Positions 1 to 8,875 are shown, numbered from the stretch's first letter. The stretch is 64,000 bases of DNA from Treponema sp. Marseille-Q4130 (GCF_014334325.1 NZ_JACSET010000003.1:124001-188000), one strand, 5' to 3'. Numbers and translations: made by a program. Notes: generated from the letters alone by a model not told the origin.

Positions 1-1
1 T

Positions 2-157
2 GCGCTGCTTGCCCTGCCCGAACGCGGTGAAGATTTTACCGTTGCGCTCGACGATAAAACGACGCTGTTCATAACGAGCGCATCAAGTTATTATGATCGC
101 GAACGAAAAGGTTTTACGCAGTATCAGTATGAAGGCTTTGTTCTCAAAAAACGCTAG
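2..157 (+). CDS. C-terminal end of an unidentified protein
   Basis: An open frame enters from the left edge and stops at a TAG at 155-157, giving the last 51 residues of a protein. The tail is hydrophilic, contains SSYYDRER and ends in FVLKKR. It has no motif I recognise. The codon use (GCG, GAA, CGC) matches the GC-rich genes downstream, so it is probably a real gene end. The function cannot be stated. Confidence 0.6.
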   Translation, partial: ALLALPERGEDFTVALDDKTTLFITSASSYYDRERKGFTQYQYEGFVLKKR

Positions 158-173
158 GCCTTCTTTTTGCTTT

Positions 174-203
174 TTGACAAAGGCCGCCGATTGCGTGTAT
201 AAT
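174..203 (+). promoter_or_regulatory. Sigma-70-type promoter of the YD-repeat gene
   Basis: TTGACA at 174-179 and TATAAT at 198-203 are both perfect consensus hexamers, separated by 18 bp. They sit about 60 bp upstream of the ATG at 263, so a leader of roughly 50 nt is expected. The purine-rich ACGGGGG before the ATG can serve as ribosome binding site. Confidence 0.75.
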
Positions 204-262
204 AATTCGAAGTTTACATTGATAAAAAGCAATCTTAACGATTCGGTAATTACGGGGGCTGT

Positions 263-1096
263 ATGAAAAAGATGTTCGCCGCGCTGATTGCGGCTGTCAT
301 GTGCGTTTCTGTGTTTGCATTCGATGTCATGGAGTATCTTCCGCTTAAGGGTACGGTAAAAAATTATACGCGTACCGATTACGGTATTACGTCGAAATTC
401 GGCGAGTATTTCCGCACGCCGGAGATGAAAATCGTCCGTGCATTAGACAGGGCAGGACGGGAAATCGAATCGTCCGAGATGACGGGACGCGGAACCCTCG
501 TCAATAAAATCAAAAATACCTACGACGCGTCGGGAAAACTTACCGCACAGGAAGGCTACAACGCGGACAACGGGCTTATCTGGAAAAGCGCCCTTACCTA
601 CGGCTCATCAGGAAATAAAGCCGACGAAACCGAATACGGAAAAGACGGCGGTTTAAAAAGCAAAACGATTTACACGTATACCGGTAATCTCCTTACCGAC
701 GAATCGTACTACGGCGCGGGCGGCGAGCTCGTATGGAAGATCGTATATGCGTACGACGATGCGGGCAGGCTTTCGGTCGAATGCCATTACTATGCGGACG
801 GTTCGCTTGACGAAGAAATCGACTACGCGTATACGGACGGCGGCAAAATCGATGCGATTACGTTTATCGACGGGACGGGCGCGGTACAAAAACGCAGTTA
901 CTTCCGCTACGGCAGCGACGGCGTGCTCAACGAAATCACGACGAGCGATGCGGATAACAAAACGATTGCACGAGAAATCTACAAATACGATACCGCCGGC
1001 AATATCGCGCGGATTTCATCGTACGCGGTCGCAAAAAAATTCGGTACAACGGTTACCGAACTCGTCGGCATGTCGGAATTGACGTACGAGTATTAG
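263..1096 (+). CDS. Exported YD-repeat-like protein
   Basis: A 277-residue protein with a clear signal peptide (MKKMFAALIAAVMCVSVFAF, residues 1-20). From about residue 90 it consists of degenerate repeats of some 20-22 residues built on aromatic Tyr and Asp/Gly turns, for example YTYTGNLLTDESYYGAGG, VYAYDDAGRLSVECHYYADG and IYKYDTAGNIARISSYA. This is the pattern of YD/RHS-type repeats that form beta sheet. It lacks an RHS core and a toxin tip, so it is probably a free-standing surface or periplasmic protein rather than an RHS toxin. The start is fixed by the signal peptide and the strong promoter. It ends 8 bp before xylB, perhaps by co-transcription. The function is unknown. Confidence 0.7.
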   Translation: MKKMFAALIAAVMCVSVFAFDVMEYLPLKGTVKNYTRTDYGITSKFGEYFRTPEMKIVRALDRAGREIESSEMTGRGTLVNKIKNTYDASGKLTAQEGYNADNGLIWKSALTYGSSGNKADETEYGKDGGLKSKTIYTYTGNLLTDESYYGAGGELVWKIVYAYDDAGRLSVECHYYADGSLDEEIDYAYTDGGKIDAITFIDGTGAVQKRSYFRYGSDGVLNEITTSDADNKTIAREIYKYDTAGNIARISSYAVAKKFGTTVTELVGMSELTYEY

Positions 1097-1104
1097 GAGA
1101 CTCG

Positions 1105-2583
1105 ATGAGTTTTTACATCGGTGTCGACTGCGGTACGCAGGGTACAAAGGTAATCATTTACGATGCGGAAAAGAAACGGATCGTCGCCGTCGGCAACAGC
1201 GGTCATAAACTGATTTCGGACAACAGCGGACTTCGCGAACAGGATCCCCGGTGGTGGATCGATGCGTTGGACGCTGCGCTACGACAGGCGCTCGCTTCGT
1301 TTTCCGGAGACAGGCATGCAATCGCGGCGATCGGCGTTTCGGGGCAGCAGCACGGGCTTGTCGTTTTGGACAAAGATAAAAACGTTCTGTATAATGCGAA
1401 GCTGTGGAACGACACGGAAACGGCTGCCGACAACGATGACCTCGTCGAAAAAGCGGGCGGCACGGACGGCGTCATACAAAAAATCGGTACGGCGATTCCG
1501 GTCGGTTATACGGCGTCGAAGCTGGTGTGGCTTAAACGCTGCAAGCCCGATATCTTTTCAAAAATCGCATACGTCATAAATCCGAAAGACTATATCAATT
1601 ATTACCTTACGGGCGTTATTTGTACGGACATCGGCAGCGCTTCCGGCCTCGGTTATTTCGATGTGCTGCATAAAGACTGGAATCGCGAAATGATCGATGC
1701 GATCGATTCTTCCGGTGTACTGTTATCGGCGCTCCCGCCTATCGTTTCTGACGATAAGGCTGTCGGAAGCCTCCTTTCCGATATCGCGGAAAAATACGGA
1801 CTTTCGGCAGCGTGCAAAGTTGCCGTCGGAAGCGGCGATAATATGACGGCCGCCGTCGGCACGGGGATCGTCAAAAACGGTGTCGGTACGATCAATCTCG
1901 GAACGTCCGGCGTGCTGAGCGTATACACGGATGCGGTACCGTCACGCTATCCGTCGATCATTCAAATTCAAAATCTGATTTCGAATTCTTGGATCCCGAC
2001 CGTGTGCACGATGAACGCGACATCGACGACGACGGCGATTCAAAATCTCTTTGCCCTCGACTTAAAAACCTTTGATGCAAAACTCGCTGCGTCGCAACCC
2101 GGCGCAGACGGGATAATAATGCTTCCGTTTTTTAACGGGGAACGCATGCCGCCGCTGCCGCACGCGAAAGGCTCGATCACGGGACTGACGATCGCAAATA
2201 TCACGCAGGAAAATATCATACGCGCGGCTGCCGAATCGGTCGCATTCGGTTTGCGCTGGGGATACGATTTGTTAAAGGAAAAAGGAATACGATTGTATCA
2301 AATGGCTGTCGTCGGCGGCGGAAGCAACAGCGAGCCGTGGAGGCAGATCATCGCCGATGTTTTTCAAGTGGAACTCGTTTCGCCGGAAAATAAAGAAGCC
2401 GGTTCTTTGGGCGCCGTCATACTTGCGATGAGCGCGTGCGGCGAAGGCGATATACAATCGCTGTGTGAAGCGCACGTTTCTTTTTCCGATAAAAAAATCA
2501 TTCCGAAAAAAGAAAACGCCGCGCGATACGAAGACGTTTACAATGCCTATCTTGCCGAGCTGAAGGCACACTACACGATATAA
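1105..2583 (+). CDS. xylB: Xylulokinase (FGGY carbohydrate kinase)
   Basis: A 492-residue kinase of the FGGY family, expected to phosphorylate D-xylulose to xylulose 5-phosphate in the cytoplasm. The N-terminal phosphate-binding signature DCGTQGTK (residues 8-15), the substrate-pocket SGQQHG (79-84), WNDTET (101-106) and the SGDN motif with the presumed catalytic Asp245 are all present. A glycine-rich ATP-binding segment GGGSN lies in the C-terminal half. Length is normal for XylB (about 480-500). The ATG is preceded by AGGAGACTCG, a good Shine-Dalgarno. No xylose isomerase or xylose transporter is nearby. The next gene encodes an FSA-type aldolase, suggesting a small pentose/hexose phosphate unit. 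Another FGGY substrate cannot be excluded from sequence alone. Confidence 0.88.
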   Translation: MSFYIGVDCGTQGTKVIIYDAEKKRIVAVGNSGHKLISDNSGLREQDPRWWIDALDAALRQALASFSGDRHAIAAIGVSGQQHGLVVLDKDKNVLYNAKLWNDTETAADNDDLVEKAGGTDGVIQKIGTAIPVGYTASKLVWLKRCKPDIFSKIAYVINPKDYINYYLTGVICTDIGSASGLGYFDVLHKDWNREMIDAIDSSGVLLSALPPIVSDDKAVGSLLSDIAEKYGLSAACKVAVGSGDNMTAAVGTGIVKNGVGTINLGTSGVLSVYTDAVPSRYPSIIQIQNLISNSWIPTVCTMNATSTTTAIQNLFALDLKTFDAKLAASQPGADGIIMLPFFNGERMPPLPHAKGSITGLTIANITQENIIRAAAESVAFGLRWGYDLLKEKGIRLYQMAVVGGGSNSEPWRQIIADVFQVELVSPENKEAGSLGAVILAMSACGEGDIQSLCEAHVSFSDKKIIPKKENAARYEDVYNAYLAELKAHYTI

Positions 2584-2624
2584 TAAACCCGAGTTTCAAC
2601 TACAGCGATGTATGGAGGTATGCA

Positions 2625-3302
2625 ATGGAACTCATGCTCGACACGGCAAACATCGACGAAATTACGGAAGGGATCGGTTGGCTGCCGGTTTCGGGCATCA
2701 CAACGAATCCGACGATCCTAAAACGCGAACGACCTGCGGATTTTTTTGCACATTTGAAAAAAATCAAAAGCGTATGCAAAAACATCTGTCCGCTGCATGT
2801 GCAGGTTTCCAGCGGTCGCTGCGACGAAATGCTCGACGACGCCGAAAGGATTATCCGCGAACTCGGTAGCGACACTTTCATTAAAATACCGGTTACGCAG
2901 GACGGACTCGCTGCGATAAAAGCGCTTTCGGCAACGGGACGGCACGTCACCGCGACGGCTGTGTATTCGACGGTGCAGGGCGCACTTGCAATGATGAGCG
3001 GCGCAAACTATATCGCGGTATACTACAACCGAATGATGAACATAGGCAGCGATCCCGATCGCGTCATCCGCGAACTTTCCGGTTTGACCGCGTCTTCGAA
3101 CGGCGATTGTAAAATTCTCGGAGCAAGCTTTAAAAATACGGGACAGCTTGTCGCCGCGTTCGTAAACGGAGCTGAAAGCTGTACGGCAAGCTACGATATT
3201 TTAAAAGCAGGTGCGAACTTCGCTTCCGTCCGCGATGCCGTGGATGCGTTCAACGGGGATTGGAAATCCATGTACGGCGGCACGACGATCGCAAAATTAT
3301 AA
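2625..3302 (+). CDS. Fructose-6-phosphate aldolase / transaldolase-like (FSA family)
   Basis: A 225-residue class I aldolase of the small transaldolase family (FSA/TalC, usual length 214-220). It opens with the typical MELMLDTANIDEI. The TTNPT motif at residues 26-30 and the Schiff-base lysine Lys87 within FIKIPVT are intact. The enzyme would cleave or form fructose 6-phosphate, or act as a transaldolase; family members do either and the sequence does not decide. A strong ribosome site (TATGGAGGTATGCA) lies directly upstream of the ATG at 2625 and rules out the overlapping frame beginning at 2612. It lies 41 bp after xylB and is probably in the same transcript. Confidence 0.85.
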   Translation: MELMLDTANIDEITEGIGWLPVSGITTNPTILKRERPADFFAHLKKIKSVCKNICPLHVQVSSGRCDEMLDDAERIIRELGSDTFIKIPVTQDGLAAIKALSATGRHVTATAVYSTVQGALAMMSGANYIAVYYNRMMNIGSDPDRVIRELSGLTASSNGDCKILGASFKNTGQLVAAFVNGAESCTASYDILKAGANFASVRDAVDAFNGDWKSMYGGTTIAKL

Positions 3303-3381
3303 ATTCGATTGAATAGTACAAAATCATTCTATGACAAATTTCTCTCTGTGTTGCTCGATTTTTGACTTTTTGTAAATCGCG

Positions 3382-3501
3382 ATCCGGGTCTATATAGCGT
3401 ACCGGGTTGTTTGCCCCGTAGGCATATAAATTGCAATATGGTTGCCGAACCTGCTTGTGTCGAGATGCCCCTATATAACAATCGCGATTTATAGTAAGCA
3501 C
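3382..3501 (-). pseudogene. RHS core-domain remnant
   Basis: On the minus strand, a short frame contains YCNLYAYGANNPVRYIDPD (nt 3385-3438), which closely follows the RHS-repeat-associated core signature (NLYxYxxNNPvxYxDPDG) found at the junction of RHS proteins and their toxin tips. The surrounding residues do not continue either the repeats or a tip, and the frame soon ends. It is therefore a stranded piece of an RHS protein. The small AT-rich genes upstream of it on the same strand could be leftover tip or immunity genes, though none is recognisable. Confidence 0.7.
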
Positions 3502-3503
3502 TT

Positions 3504-3893
3504 TTATTTTGCCGGTTCCTCTGCTTGAATGACTATTCCGTTAGCGAAAAAATCTTTACTGCTGATTATCTGCGGTATATCCGAATATTTTATTGCATAA
3601 ACAATATTTTTACCTTCAATATCGTCTGAGTGTATTACAAATTTATCAGTATCATTTTCATATTTCATCGCATAAGTATTGAAATCATTATCCCGAATGC
3701 TAATGGAACATATTTGCTCATTATTCGAAAGTATATTGTAATGATGATTTTTTATATCGGAAAAAGATAAGCCGCAAAGTTTGTTCCTATCATTATTAAA
3801 GATAAGAAAATTATCTTTTTCATTTTTTATCTCCCGTTTTAAATCGGCATACCCAAGAGTTCCGCTCCCGCTTGTAAAAATATTTACCGATCC
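3504..3893 (-). pseudogene. Start-less AT-rich reading frame, probable gene remnant
   Basis: An uninterrupted 129-codon minus-strand frame runs from just after a TAG at 3894-3896 to a TAA at 3504-3506. It contains no ATG, GTG or TTG in its first 30 codons. The translation is protein-like, for example GSGTLGYADLKREIKNEKDN, then repeated acidic/aromatic stretches such as NDFNTYAMKYENDTDKF, ending in QAEEPAK. It abuts the RHS core scrap on the same strand and overlaps the end of the 73-residue membrane protein gene. I read it as the C-terminal part of a gene that has lost its 5' end. The family is unknown. Confidence 0.45.
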
Positions 3894-4105
3894 CTAAAGA
3901 AGTAATTTGTACTCAATAATACTACAATTTCCGGAATAAATATAAATAAAAACATAAACGAAATTAAAGCATTGGCTTTATCTGGAAAATTTTTTATCAA
4001 CCTATTCAATACATCCCTTAGAAAAGGAAACTTATAAAATAGAAAAATAAAAAGTATAGGATAAACCACAATTATCAAATTTCTTATAAATATTGCTTTT
4101 TTCAT
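3884..4105 (-). CDS. Small two-helix membrane protein
   Basis: A 73-residue protein beginning MKKAIFIRNLIIVVYP, preceded by GGAGATAA at a proper distance. Two hydrophobic segments (about residues 6-26 and 46-66) flank a charged loop containing KNFPDKANAL. It is AT-rich like the rest of this island and belongs to no family I recognise. Its 3' end overlaps the start-less frame downstream by a few codons. That is compatible with both having once been parts of one cluster of RHS-associated cargo genes. Confidence 0.5.
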   Translation of the reverse strand: MKKAIFIRNLIIVVYPILFIFLFYKFPFLRDVLNRLIKNFPDKANALISFMFLFIFIPEIVVLLSTNYFFRDR

Positions 4106-4201
4106 TGATCGTTTATCTCCGCTAGCACAGTAGGATACACTTTGTTCACCTACACTTATACTTGTATCTTTTCGGTGTTTTAAATCGAATAATTATTTAT
4201 C

Positions 4202-4675
4202 CTATAGCGCTTTATTAAAACAAATATAAATAGATTCCTCTTCTGTTATTTTATCATATACAAATAATTTATTATTTATAATTCTGATAATAAAATAATT
4301 ATTTTCGATATTACCGTCTTTATTTACCTCGTAAAAATACTCCCCTTCCACTCCAAGTAAGCTGCTATCAAATATATATTCCTCACTTCCGTCTAAATAC
4401 GTTACACGCCACATAGTGTTGATTACAATAAATTTAAAACCGGAAAGAAATATAAATTCCTTATTTATTTCTATATTTGATTTAGTGTGTTCTAATTCGG
4501 TAAACGGATTTTCTTTAATCCAATAAGTTAAATCTAATGAATTTATATCATCAATTTTAATATCATTGACTTGGTATTTCTCAATAGGAAAAAACGAAAG
4601 ACTTTGTATATTATCTGAGAACATTGGACAGAAAAATAATAATACGAAAAATAAAAAAATATTTCTTTTTATCAT
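4202..4675 (-). CDS. Exported hypothetical protein
   Basis: A 157-residue protein with a hydrophobic signal sequence (MIKRNIFLFFVLLFFCPMFS) and a strong ribosome site (GGAGGAAAACGGATT) before the ATG at 4675. The mature part is rich in Asn, Ile, Glu and aromatic residues (TMWRVTYLDGSEEYIFD, NNYFIIRIINNKLFVYD), suggesting a beta-rich soluble domain. No family is recognised. Its codon use is much more AT-rich than that of xylB or rmuC, which points to recent arrival. It lies between a truncated lipoprotein gene and a small membrane protein gene on the same strand. Confidence 0.6.
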   Translation of the reverse strand: MIKRNIFLFFVLLFFCPMFSDNIQSLSFFPIEKYQVNDIKIDDINSLDLTYWIKENPFTELEHTKSNIEINKEFIFLSGFKFIVINTMWRVTYLDGSEEYIFDSSLLGVEGEYFYEVNKDGNIENNYFIIRIINNKLFVYDKITEEESIYICFNKAL

Positions 4676-4719
4676 AATCCGTTTTCCTCCAAAATGTTAT
4701 TTATGAAAATACATTTCGT

Positions 4720-4887
4720 TTACGGATACTTTATTATATCCGTATTCAATTTAAGCGAAGGTGCGTCAGTTGCGGTTTTGTTTTGTGAGACCGCATCAAT
4801 TTTCCTGCAGCTCATGAAAAATATTGAGCTTATTGAAAGACACGATAAAAATATTTTTCGTAAAATTATAGAATCAATCATTTTCAT
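4720..4887 (-). CDS. Short putative lipoprotein, perhaps truncated
   Basis: A 55-residue minus-strand frame whose N-terminus looks like a lipoprotein signal: MKMIDSIILRKIFLSCL, then ISSIFFMSC with a lipidation Cys at about residue 29. The start at 4887 is chosen because AGAAAG lies just upstream; in-frame ATGs also exist at 4911 and 4950. Only about 26 residues follow the lipobox, ending in TDIIKYP. That is short for a functional lipoprotein, so this may be the 5' remnant of a longer gene. It lies 45 bp upstream of the exported protein gene on the same strand. Confidence 0.4.
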   Translation of the reverse strand: MKMIDSIILRKIFLSCLSISSIFFMSCRKIDAVSQNKTATDAPSLKLNTDIIKYP

Positions 4888-4950
4888 TCTTTCTATCAGA
4901 ATTTCTACCATAATTAAAGGTAGTCTTTGAATCAATAAAAAATATAGCAT

Positions 4951-5826
4951 TTTTTGCCGTTATTTAAAACTCCTATAGTCGAATATCCAAGATGGAAATA
5001 TCTTGCAGAAACTTCTTTCAAATCGTCTTATTATAATGTACCGATGTCGAGTTGTAAAATGTTTTTTGTGATTGTTACGGCGGTTATGATGTAATCCTAA
5101 AAAAAAGAAAGAATTTTTCGTTAGAACCGTATTATATTTATCGAAATCATTATAACATCATATCTTGTAGTAAACATTTTTCATCTCTATTTTTCTTTTG
5201 CTCAATAATCTACGGCTGTCCCGGAGAATACATATCATACAGATGTGAGATACCTGTACATTTGCTATATTTTACTCAAATAGAATTTTGTATTTTATTC
5301 CTTTGAACATATTCATCACCTTTTTTTTCATAAATTATAATAACAGCTTTCATTTTTTTATACCTTAAACCGAAAACGGACGCAGTACCCTTTTCATCAA
5401 CGTCAATGAAAATCAATGATTTTCATAACGCCATTTAGCCTCATACGAGTTATAATAAAATTCAGAGAATACATCATATCTAAAAACGCATTATATTTTC
5501 CGGCATATAGTATTTTTTCATATTTTCCTCGTCTCACAAACTTTACTTTGGTTCGGTTGTTGTACACATACCGTTTCCTTCCTGTTATTATATCCGACCT
5601 TGTTTTACTGTCAACAAATTTTTCCCTTGAGTTAAATCGTGCTTTAAGCCCTATGATAAACTCGTATACTTTCTTTAAGAACGAAAAATCGTCCTCCGTC
5701 CTCTCGCTTTTCGCCTGCCTCGCACCATCCGCCGTCCTCTCGCGTCTCCTGCCCCATACCATCGGCTGTTCCTACATCCTCGTCCGCTCCGTTGTTGCTT
5801 TCCGCACGATACGCTATACTTGCGCT
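4951..5826. other. AT-rich intergenic stretch without a convincing gene
   Basis: About 880 bp with no supported gene. The left 650 bp are strongly AT-rich and hold only scraps, such as a 25-codon minus-strand frame (MKAVIIIYEKKGDEYV, around 5279-5356) without a good ribosome site. The last 150 bp switch abruptly to GC-rich sequence upstream of the Gx-transporter gene. An open frame runs through the right part from 5416 in phase with that gene, but its composition and lack of membrane-protein character argue against it being coding. Confidence 0.5.
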
Positions 5827-6963
5827 ATGACGCATACAGACCGATCTTCGCGCGTTCCGTTTTTTGCGGCGCTCTGTCTTTTTCTTTCCGCAGTCGAATA
5901 CGCGATCCCGAAACCGCTGCCGTTTATGCGGCTCGGACTGGCAAACCTTCCGATCCTCATTTCGCTCGCGATGATGTCCAAACGCGACGTCGCCTTTCTC
6001 ATCGTGCTCAAAGTGCTCGGTCAGGCGCTCATCTCCGGCACGCTTTTTTCATACGTGTTCGTGTTTTCCGCAGCGGGTTCGTTCGCTTCCGGCTTTGCGA
6101 TGCTCCTGCTCTACGCGCTCTTTCACAAAACGAAGCTCATGTCGAACATCGGCTTGAGTCTGGCAGGTGCGCTTGCGAACAATGCGGCACAGGTCGCCGT
6201 TGCCCGCATAATGATTTTCGGCACCCAAACGCGCTACATCGCCCCGCTTCTTTTTGTCACCGGACTCGTGACCGGACTCGTGCTCGGCGTTTTTGTCAAT
6301 ATTTTTTGCGCGAAGTCGTCGTGGTACAAGCGGCTGCTTTCCGAACAGCTTGATTCGAATACGGCAGGGGGGGAAGTCTCCCCCTCGCTCCAAAGTCCTC
6401 GCGCCGAAAGCGCTCCGGTCTTTTCCGCTGCCCCCTCTTCCGGCAGCCCGCTCGATGCCGACGCAAAAACTTCGCGCGTTCAGTTTATCGCCGCAATGAT
6501 TTTGTTCCCGATCTTTTTACTGCACGGGCTGGTCGTTCCGAAAAGCGTATCCGGTATCGCGCGCGTGTGCATCGTGTGGATTTTCGCCGGAGCCTTTTTC
6601 ACAATGGCCGCAATAAAAAAACGCGGCCGCATCAAAGTGCTGCCGTCAATTTTTATGACTATCGGCATTACGTTTTTTGCGCTCCTTGCGCCCTCGGGCA
6701 GAGTGCTCCTTTCGCTCGGTAAATTCCACATCACGCTCGACTCGCTCCTCGTCGGTCTGCATAAAAGCGGCATCCTCTCCGGCATGGTATTCCTTTCGCA
6801 ATTTGCCATATCGCCGCACTTGCATTTGCCGGGCAAAGCGGGCGTATTTCTCGGACAGATGTTTACGACTTTCGACGCGCTTACGGCAAAGCGACTGCAT
6901 TTTTCGCGCGGCCGCGTCATCGCCGCGCTCGACTCGCGCCTCAACGAATTATGGGAAGAGTGA
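5827..6963 (+). CDS. Gx-transporter-like membrane protein with fused C-terminal domain
   Basis: A 378-residue multi-spanning membrane protein. The N-terminal half (about residues 8-165) matches the family annotated as heptaprenyl diphosphate synthase component I / Gx transporter (PF07456-like), with MRLGLANLPILISLA, a helix pair around GTLFSYVFVFSAAGS and LAGALANNAAQVAVARI. A Ser/Pro-rich linker (about 180-215) leads to a second membrane region with GKFHITLDSLLVGLHKSGIL and SGMVFLSQFAIS. That region is reminiscent of the core of ECF-type T proteins (CbiQ/EcfT). The start at 5827 fits homologue N-termini; a 137-codon in-frame extension upstream is rejected. If both halves are as read, this is one polypeptide joining an S-like and a T-like component, with the substrate unknown. 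Confidence 0.7.
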   Translation: MTHTDRSSRVPFFAALCLFLSAVEYAIPKPLPFMRLGLANLPILISLAMMSKRDVAFLIVLKVLGQALISGTLFSYVFVFSAAGSFASGFAMLLLYALFHKTKLMSNIGLSLAGALANNAAQVAVARIMIFGTQTRYIAPLLFVTGLVTGLVLGVFVNIFCAKSSWYKRLLSEQLDSNTAGGEVSPSLQSPRAESAPVFSAAPSSGSPLDADAKTSRVQFIAAMILFPIFLLHGLVVPKSVSGIARVCIVWIFAGAFFTMAAIKKRGRIKVLPSIFMTIGITFFALLAPSGRVLLSLGKFHITLDSLLVGLHKSGILSGMVFLSQFAISPHLHLPGKAGVFLGQMFTTFDALTAKRLHFSRGRVIAALDSRLNELWEE

Positions 6964-7060
6964 GCGCTCAAGCATACCGATATACTGAAAAACAATAGAC
7001 GCATCGACAGAGCCGCTTCGACGGATCGCAGAGCGAAGGGCGGCGAAGGAGTTTTCGATT

Positions 7061-8392
7061 ATGGAATTGCAGTTTTTTATCGCGATCACGGGATTGCTTT
7101 TGCTTGCCGTCATTTTATTGATCGTGCTTATCATTAAAACCGGCGGAACCGATTCACGGACGATTATCAATCGGCTTGAAAATTACGAAAAAAATCTAAA
7201 AGACGAATTCGATCGGAGCAGAAAAGAAAATTCCGAAAGCGACAGAGAATCGCGAAAAGAAAACACCGAAACGCTCGTAAAATTCCAAGAATCGATAAAC
7301 GGAAAACTTGATACGCTGACAAAAAACACGCACGAATCCCTGACTAATAATTTAACAAAATTTATGGCGCTCCTTTCTCAAAAGTTCGACAGCCTGTCGA
7401 GTGCGACGCAGGCAAACCTTTTTAAACAGCAGGAAACCATACAGGCCGGCCTTAAAAATATGCAGGACAACAACGAAAAAAAACTCGAACAGATGCGCAT
7501 GACGGTAGACGAAAAACTGCAATCGACGCTTGAAAAGCGATTGTCGAGTTCGTTCGAAATCGTGAGCAAGCAGCTCGAAGCCGTGCAAAAAGGACTCGGC
7601 GAAATGCAAAATCTTGCAAGCGATGTCGGCGGGCTCAAACGCGCATTGACAAATGTAAAGTCCGCCGGAGGTATGGGCGAAGTGCAGCTCGAAGCCATCC
7701 TCAGCGATTTTTTGTCGGCCGAGCAATACGAAAAAAACGCACATCCGAATCCGTCCAATCCGAAAAAGGTCGTCGAGTTTGCCGTAAAGATTCCGTCGAA
7801 AAGCACGGAACGCGATTATATCTATCTGCCGCTCGATTCGAAATATCCCGTTGCGATTTGGGACAAGCTGACACTGGCGTATGAAAAAGCGGATAAGGTC
7901 GAAATCGAATCGCAAAAAAAAGCGCTTGTTTCCGAGATACGGAGCATGGCAAAAGATATTAAAGAAAAATATATCGAAGTTCCGTATACGACCGATTTCG
8001 GCATACTGTTCGTTCCGTACGAAAGTTTGTATGCGGAGCTGAACCGCATTCCGGGTTTTGTGCAGCAGCTGCAAAACGATTTTAAAGTTACGGTATCGGG
8101 ACCGACGACGCTGACGGCGCTTTTGAACAGTTTGCAGATGGGTTTCCGCACGCTCGCGATCCAAAAAGAGACGAGCAAAGTGTGGGAATTGCTCGGTGCG
8201 GTAAAAACGGAATTCGGAAAATTCGGCACGGTTTTGGCAAAGACAAAAGAAAAGCTGCAGTCGGCAACGAATGAAATCGAAAAAGCGGAAACGCGCAGCC
8301 GCGCCATCGAAAGAAAATTGACGCGGGTCGAATCTCTTCCCCAATCGGATGGCGAAAAAATACTCATCGATACGGCTTTCGACGCGGAATGA
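7061..8392 (+). CDS. rmuC: DNA recombination protein RmuC
   Basis: A 443-residue RmuC-family protein. It has an N-terminal membrane anchor (about residues 4-27, FFIAITGLLLLAVILLIVLI) followed by a long charged coiled coil (about 45-195). The conserved RmuC core lies at about 200-400, with GGMGEVQLEAIL, LPLDSKYPVAIWDKL, a YIEVPYTTDFGILFVPYES block and TVSGPTTLTALLNSLQMGF. RmuC limits recombination at inverted repeats, and its nuclease-like fold is inferred from family knowledge. The length is typical. GAAGGAG precedes the ATG by a suitable gap. It converges with the VanZ gene, the two stops being 12 bp apart. Confidence 0.92.
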   Translation: MELQFFIAITGLLLLAVILLIVLIIKTGGTDSRTIINRLENYEKNLKDEFDRSRKENSESDRESRKENTETLVKFQESINGKLDTLTKNTHESLTNNLTKFMALLSQKFDSLSSATQANLFKQQETIQAGLKNMQDNNEKKLEQMRMTVDEKLQSTLEKRLSSSFEIVSKQLEAVQKGLGEMQNLASDVGGLKRALTNVKSAGGMGEVQLEAILSDFLSAEQYEKNAHPNPSNPKKVVEFAVKIPSKSTERDYIYLPLDSKYPVAIWDKLTLAYEKADKVEIESQKKALVSEIRSMAKDIKEKYIEVPYTTDFGILFVPYESLYAELNRIPGFVQQLQNDFKVTVSGPTTLTALLNSLQMGFRTLAIQKETSKVWELLGAVKTEFGKFGTVLAKTKEKLQSATNEIEKAETRSRAIERKLTRVESLPQSDGEKILIDTAFDAE

Positions 8393-8404
8393 TTTTTCAT
8401 ATTG

Positions 8405-8803
8405 TCAAGCGGCTGCGTCCTTTTTTCGCCGTACGATTGTCGTGCGCAAAAGAGACGCGGCAAACGCGCCGGTACAGTCGGCAATCCAATCGTATACGGA
8501 AGCGTCACGGCCGGGAACGAATATTTGATGGATTTCATCGCTTGCCCCGTAACAGGCGGCGGCGATGCACACGATCAAAACGCATACGGCAAGCTTTGAC
8601 TTCCACATATCTCTGCCGAGCCAATACGAAAAAGCGAACGCAAAGCACCCGAACGCGAGCGCATGCAAAACTTTATCCATGCCTGGAAACAATGCCGAAT
8701 CGGGCAGCGGCAGTTTTGAGCGCGATGAAAGCATAAAAATAGCAAGTGCGACGACAATCGACATACAGCGCATACAATAAACGAAGCGTTTTTCGCTTGG
8801 CAT
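8405..8803 (-). CDS. VanZ-like membrane protein
   Basis: A 132-residue protein of the VanZ-like family with four predicted membrane helices. The diagnostic polar residues are visible: DKVLHALAFGCFAF in the second helix, DEIHQIFVPGRDASVYDW in the loop before the last helix, and a final GAFAASLL helix. The start at 8803 is preferred over an upstream in-frame ATG because GGAGG lies 7 nt before it. VanZ proper gives low-level teicoplanin resistance. The role of these small homologues is unknown, so no resistance phenotype should be assumed. Confidence 0.85.
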   Translation of the reverse strand: MPSEKRFVYCMRCMSIVVALAIFMLSSRSKLPLPDSALFPGMDKVLHALAFGCFAFAFSYWLGRDMWKSKLAVCVLIVCIAAACYGASDEIHQIFVPGRDASVYDWIADCTGAFAASLLRTTIVRRKKDAAA

Positions 8804-8875
8804 TAGAGAACCTCCGTCGTACAACGGTTACAATAACCGCTGCGTTGTACGCGACAGTATAACGGAGGAAAGAGA

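Noticed and set aside
5403-5762. A 119-codon minus-strand frame with a basic product
   Set aside because: Spans a sharp composition change, has no ribosome site and no recognisable motif.
5416-5826. In-frame 137-codon extension of the Gx-transporter gene
   Set aside because: Crosses an AT-rich to GC-rich junction, has no ribosome site at its start, and its product does not look like the family N-terminus.
7352-8344. A 330-codon open frame antisense to rmuC
   Set aside because: Entirely inside rmuC, whose motifs and composition are convincing; the antisense product is Phe/Arg-rich low complexity.
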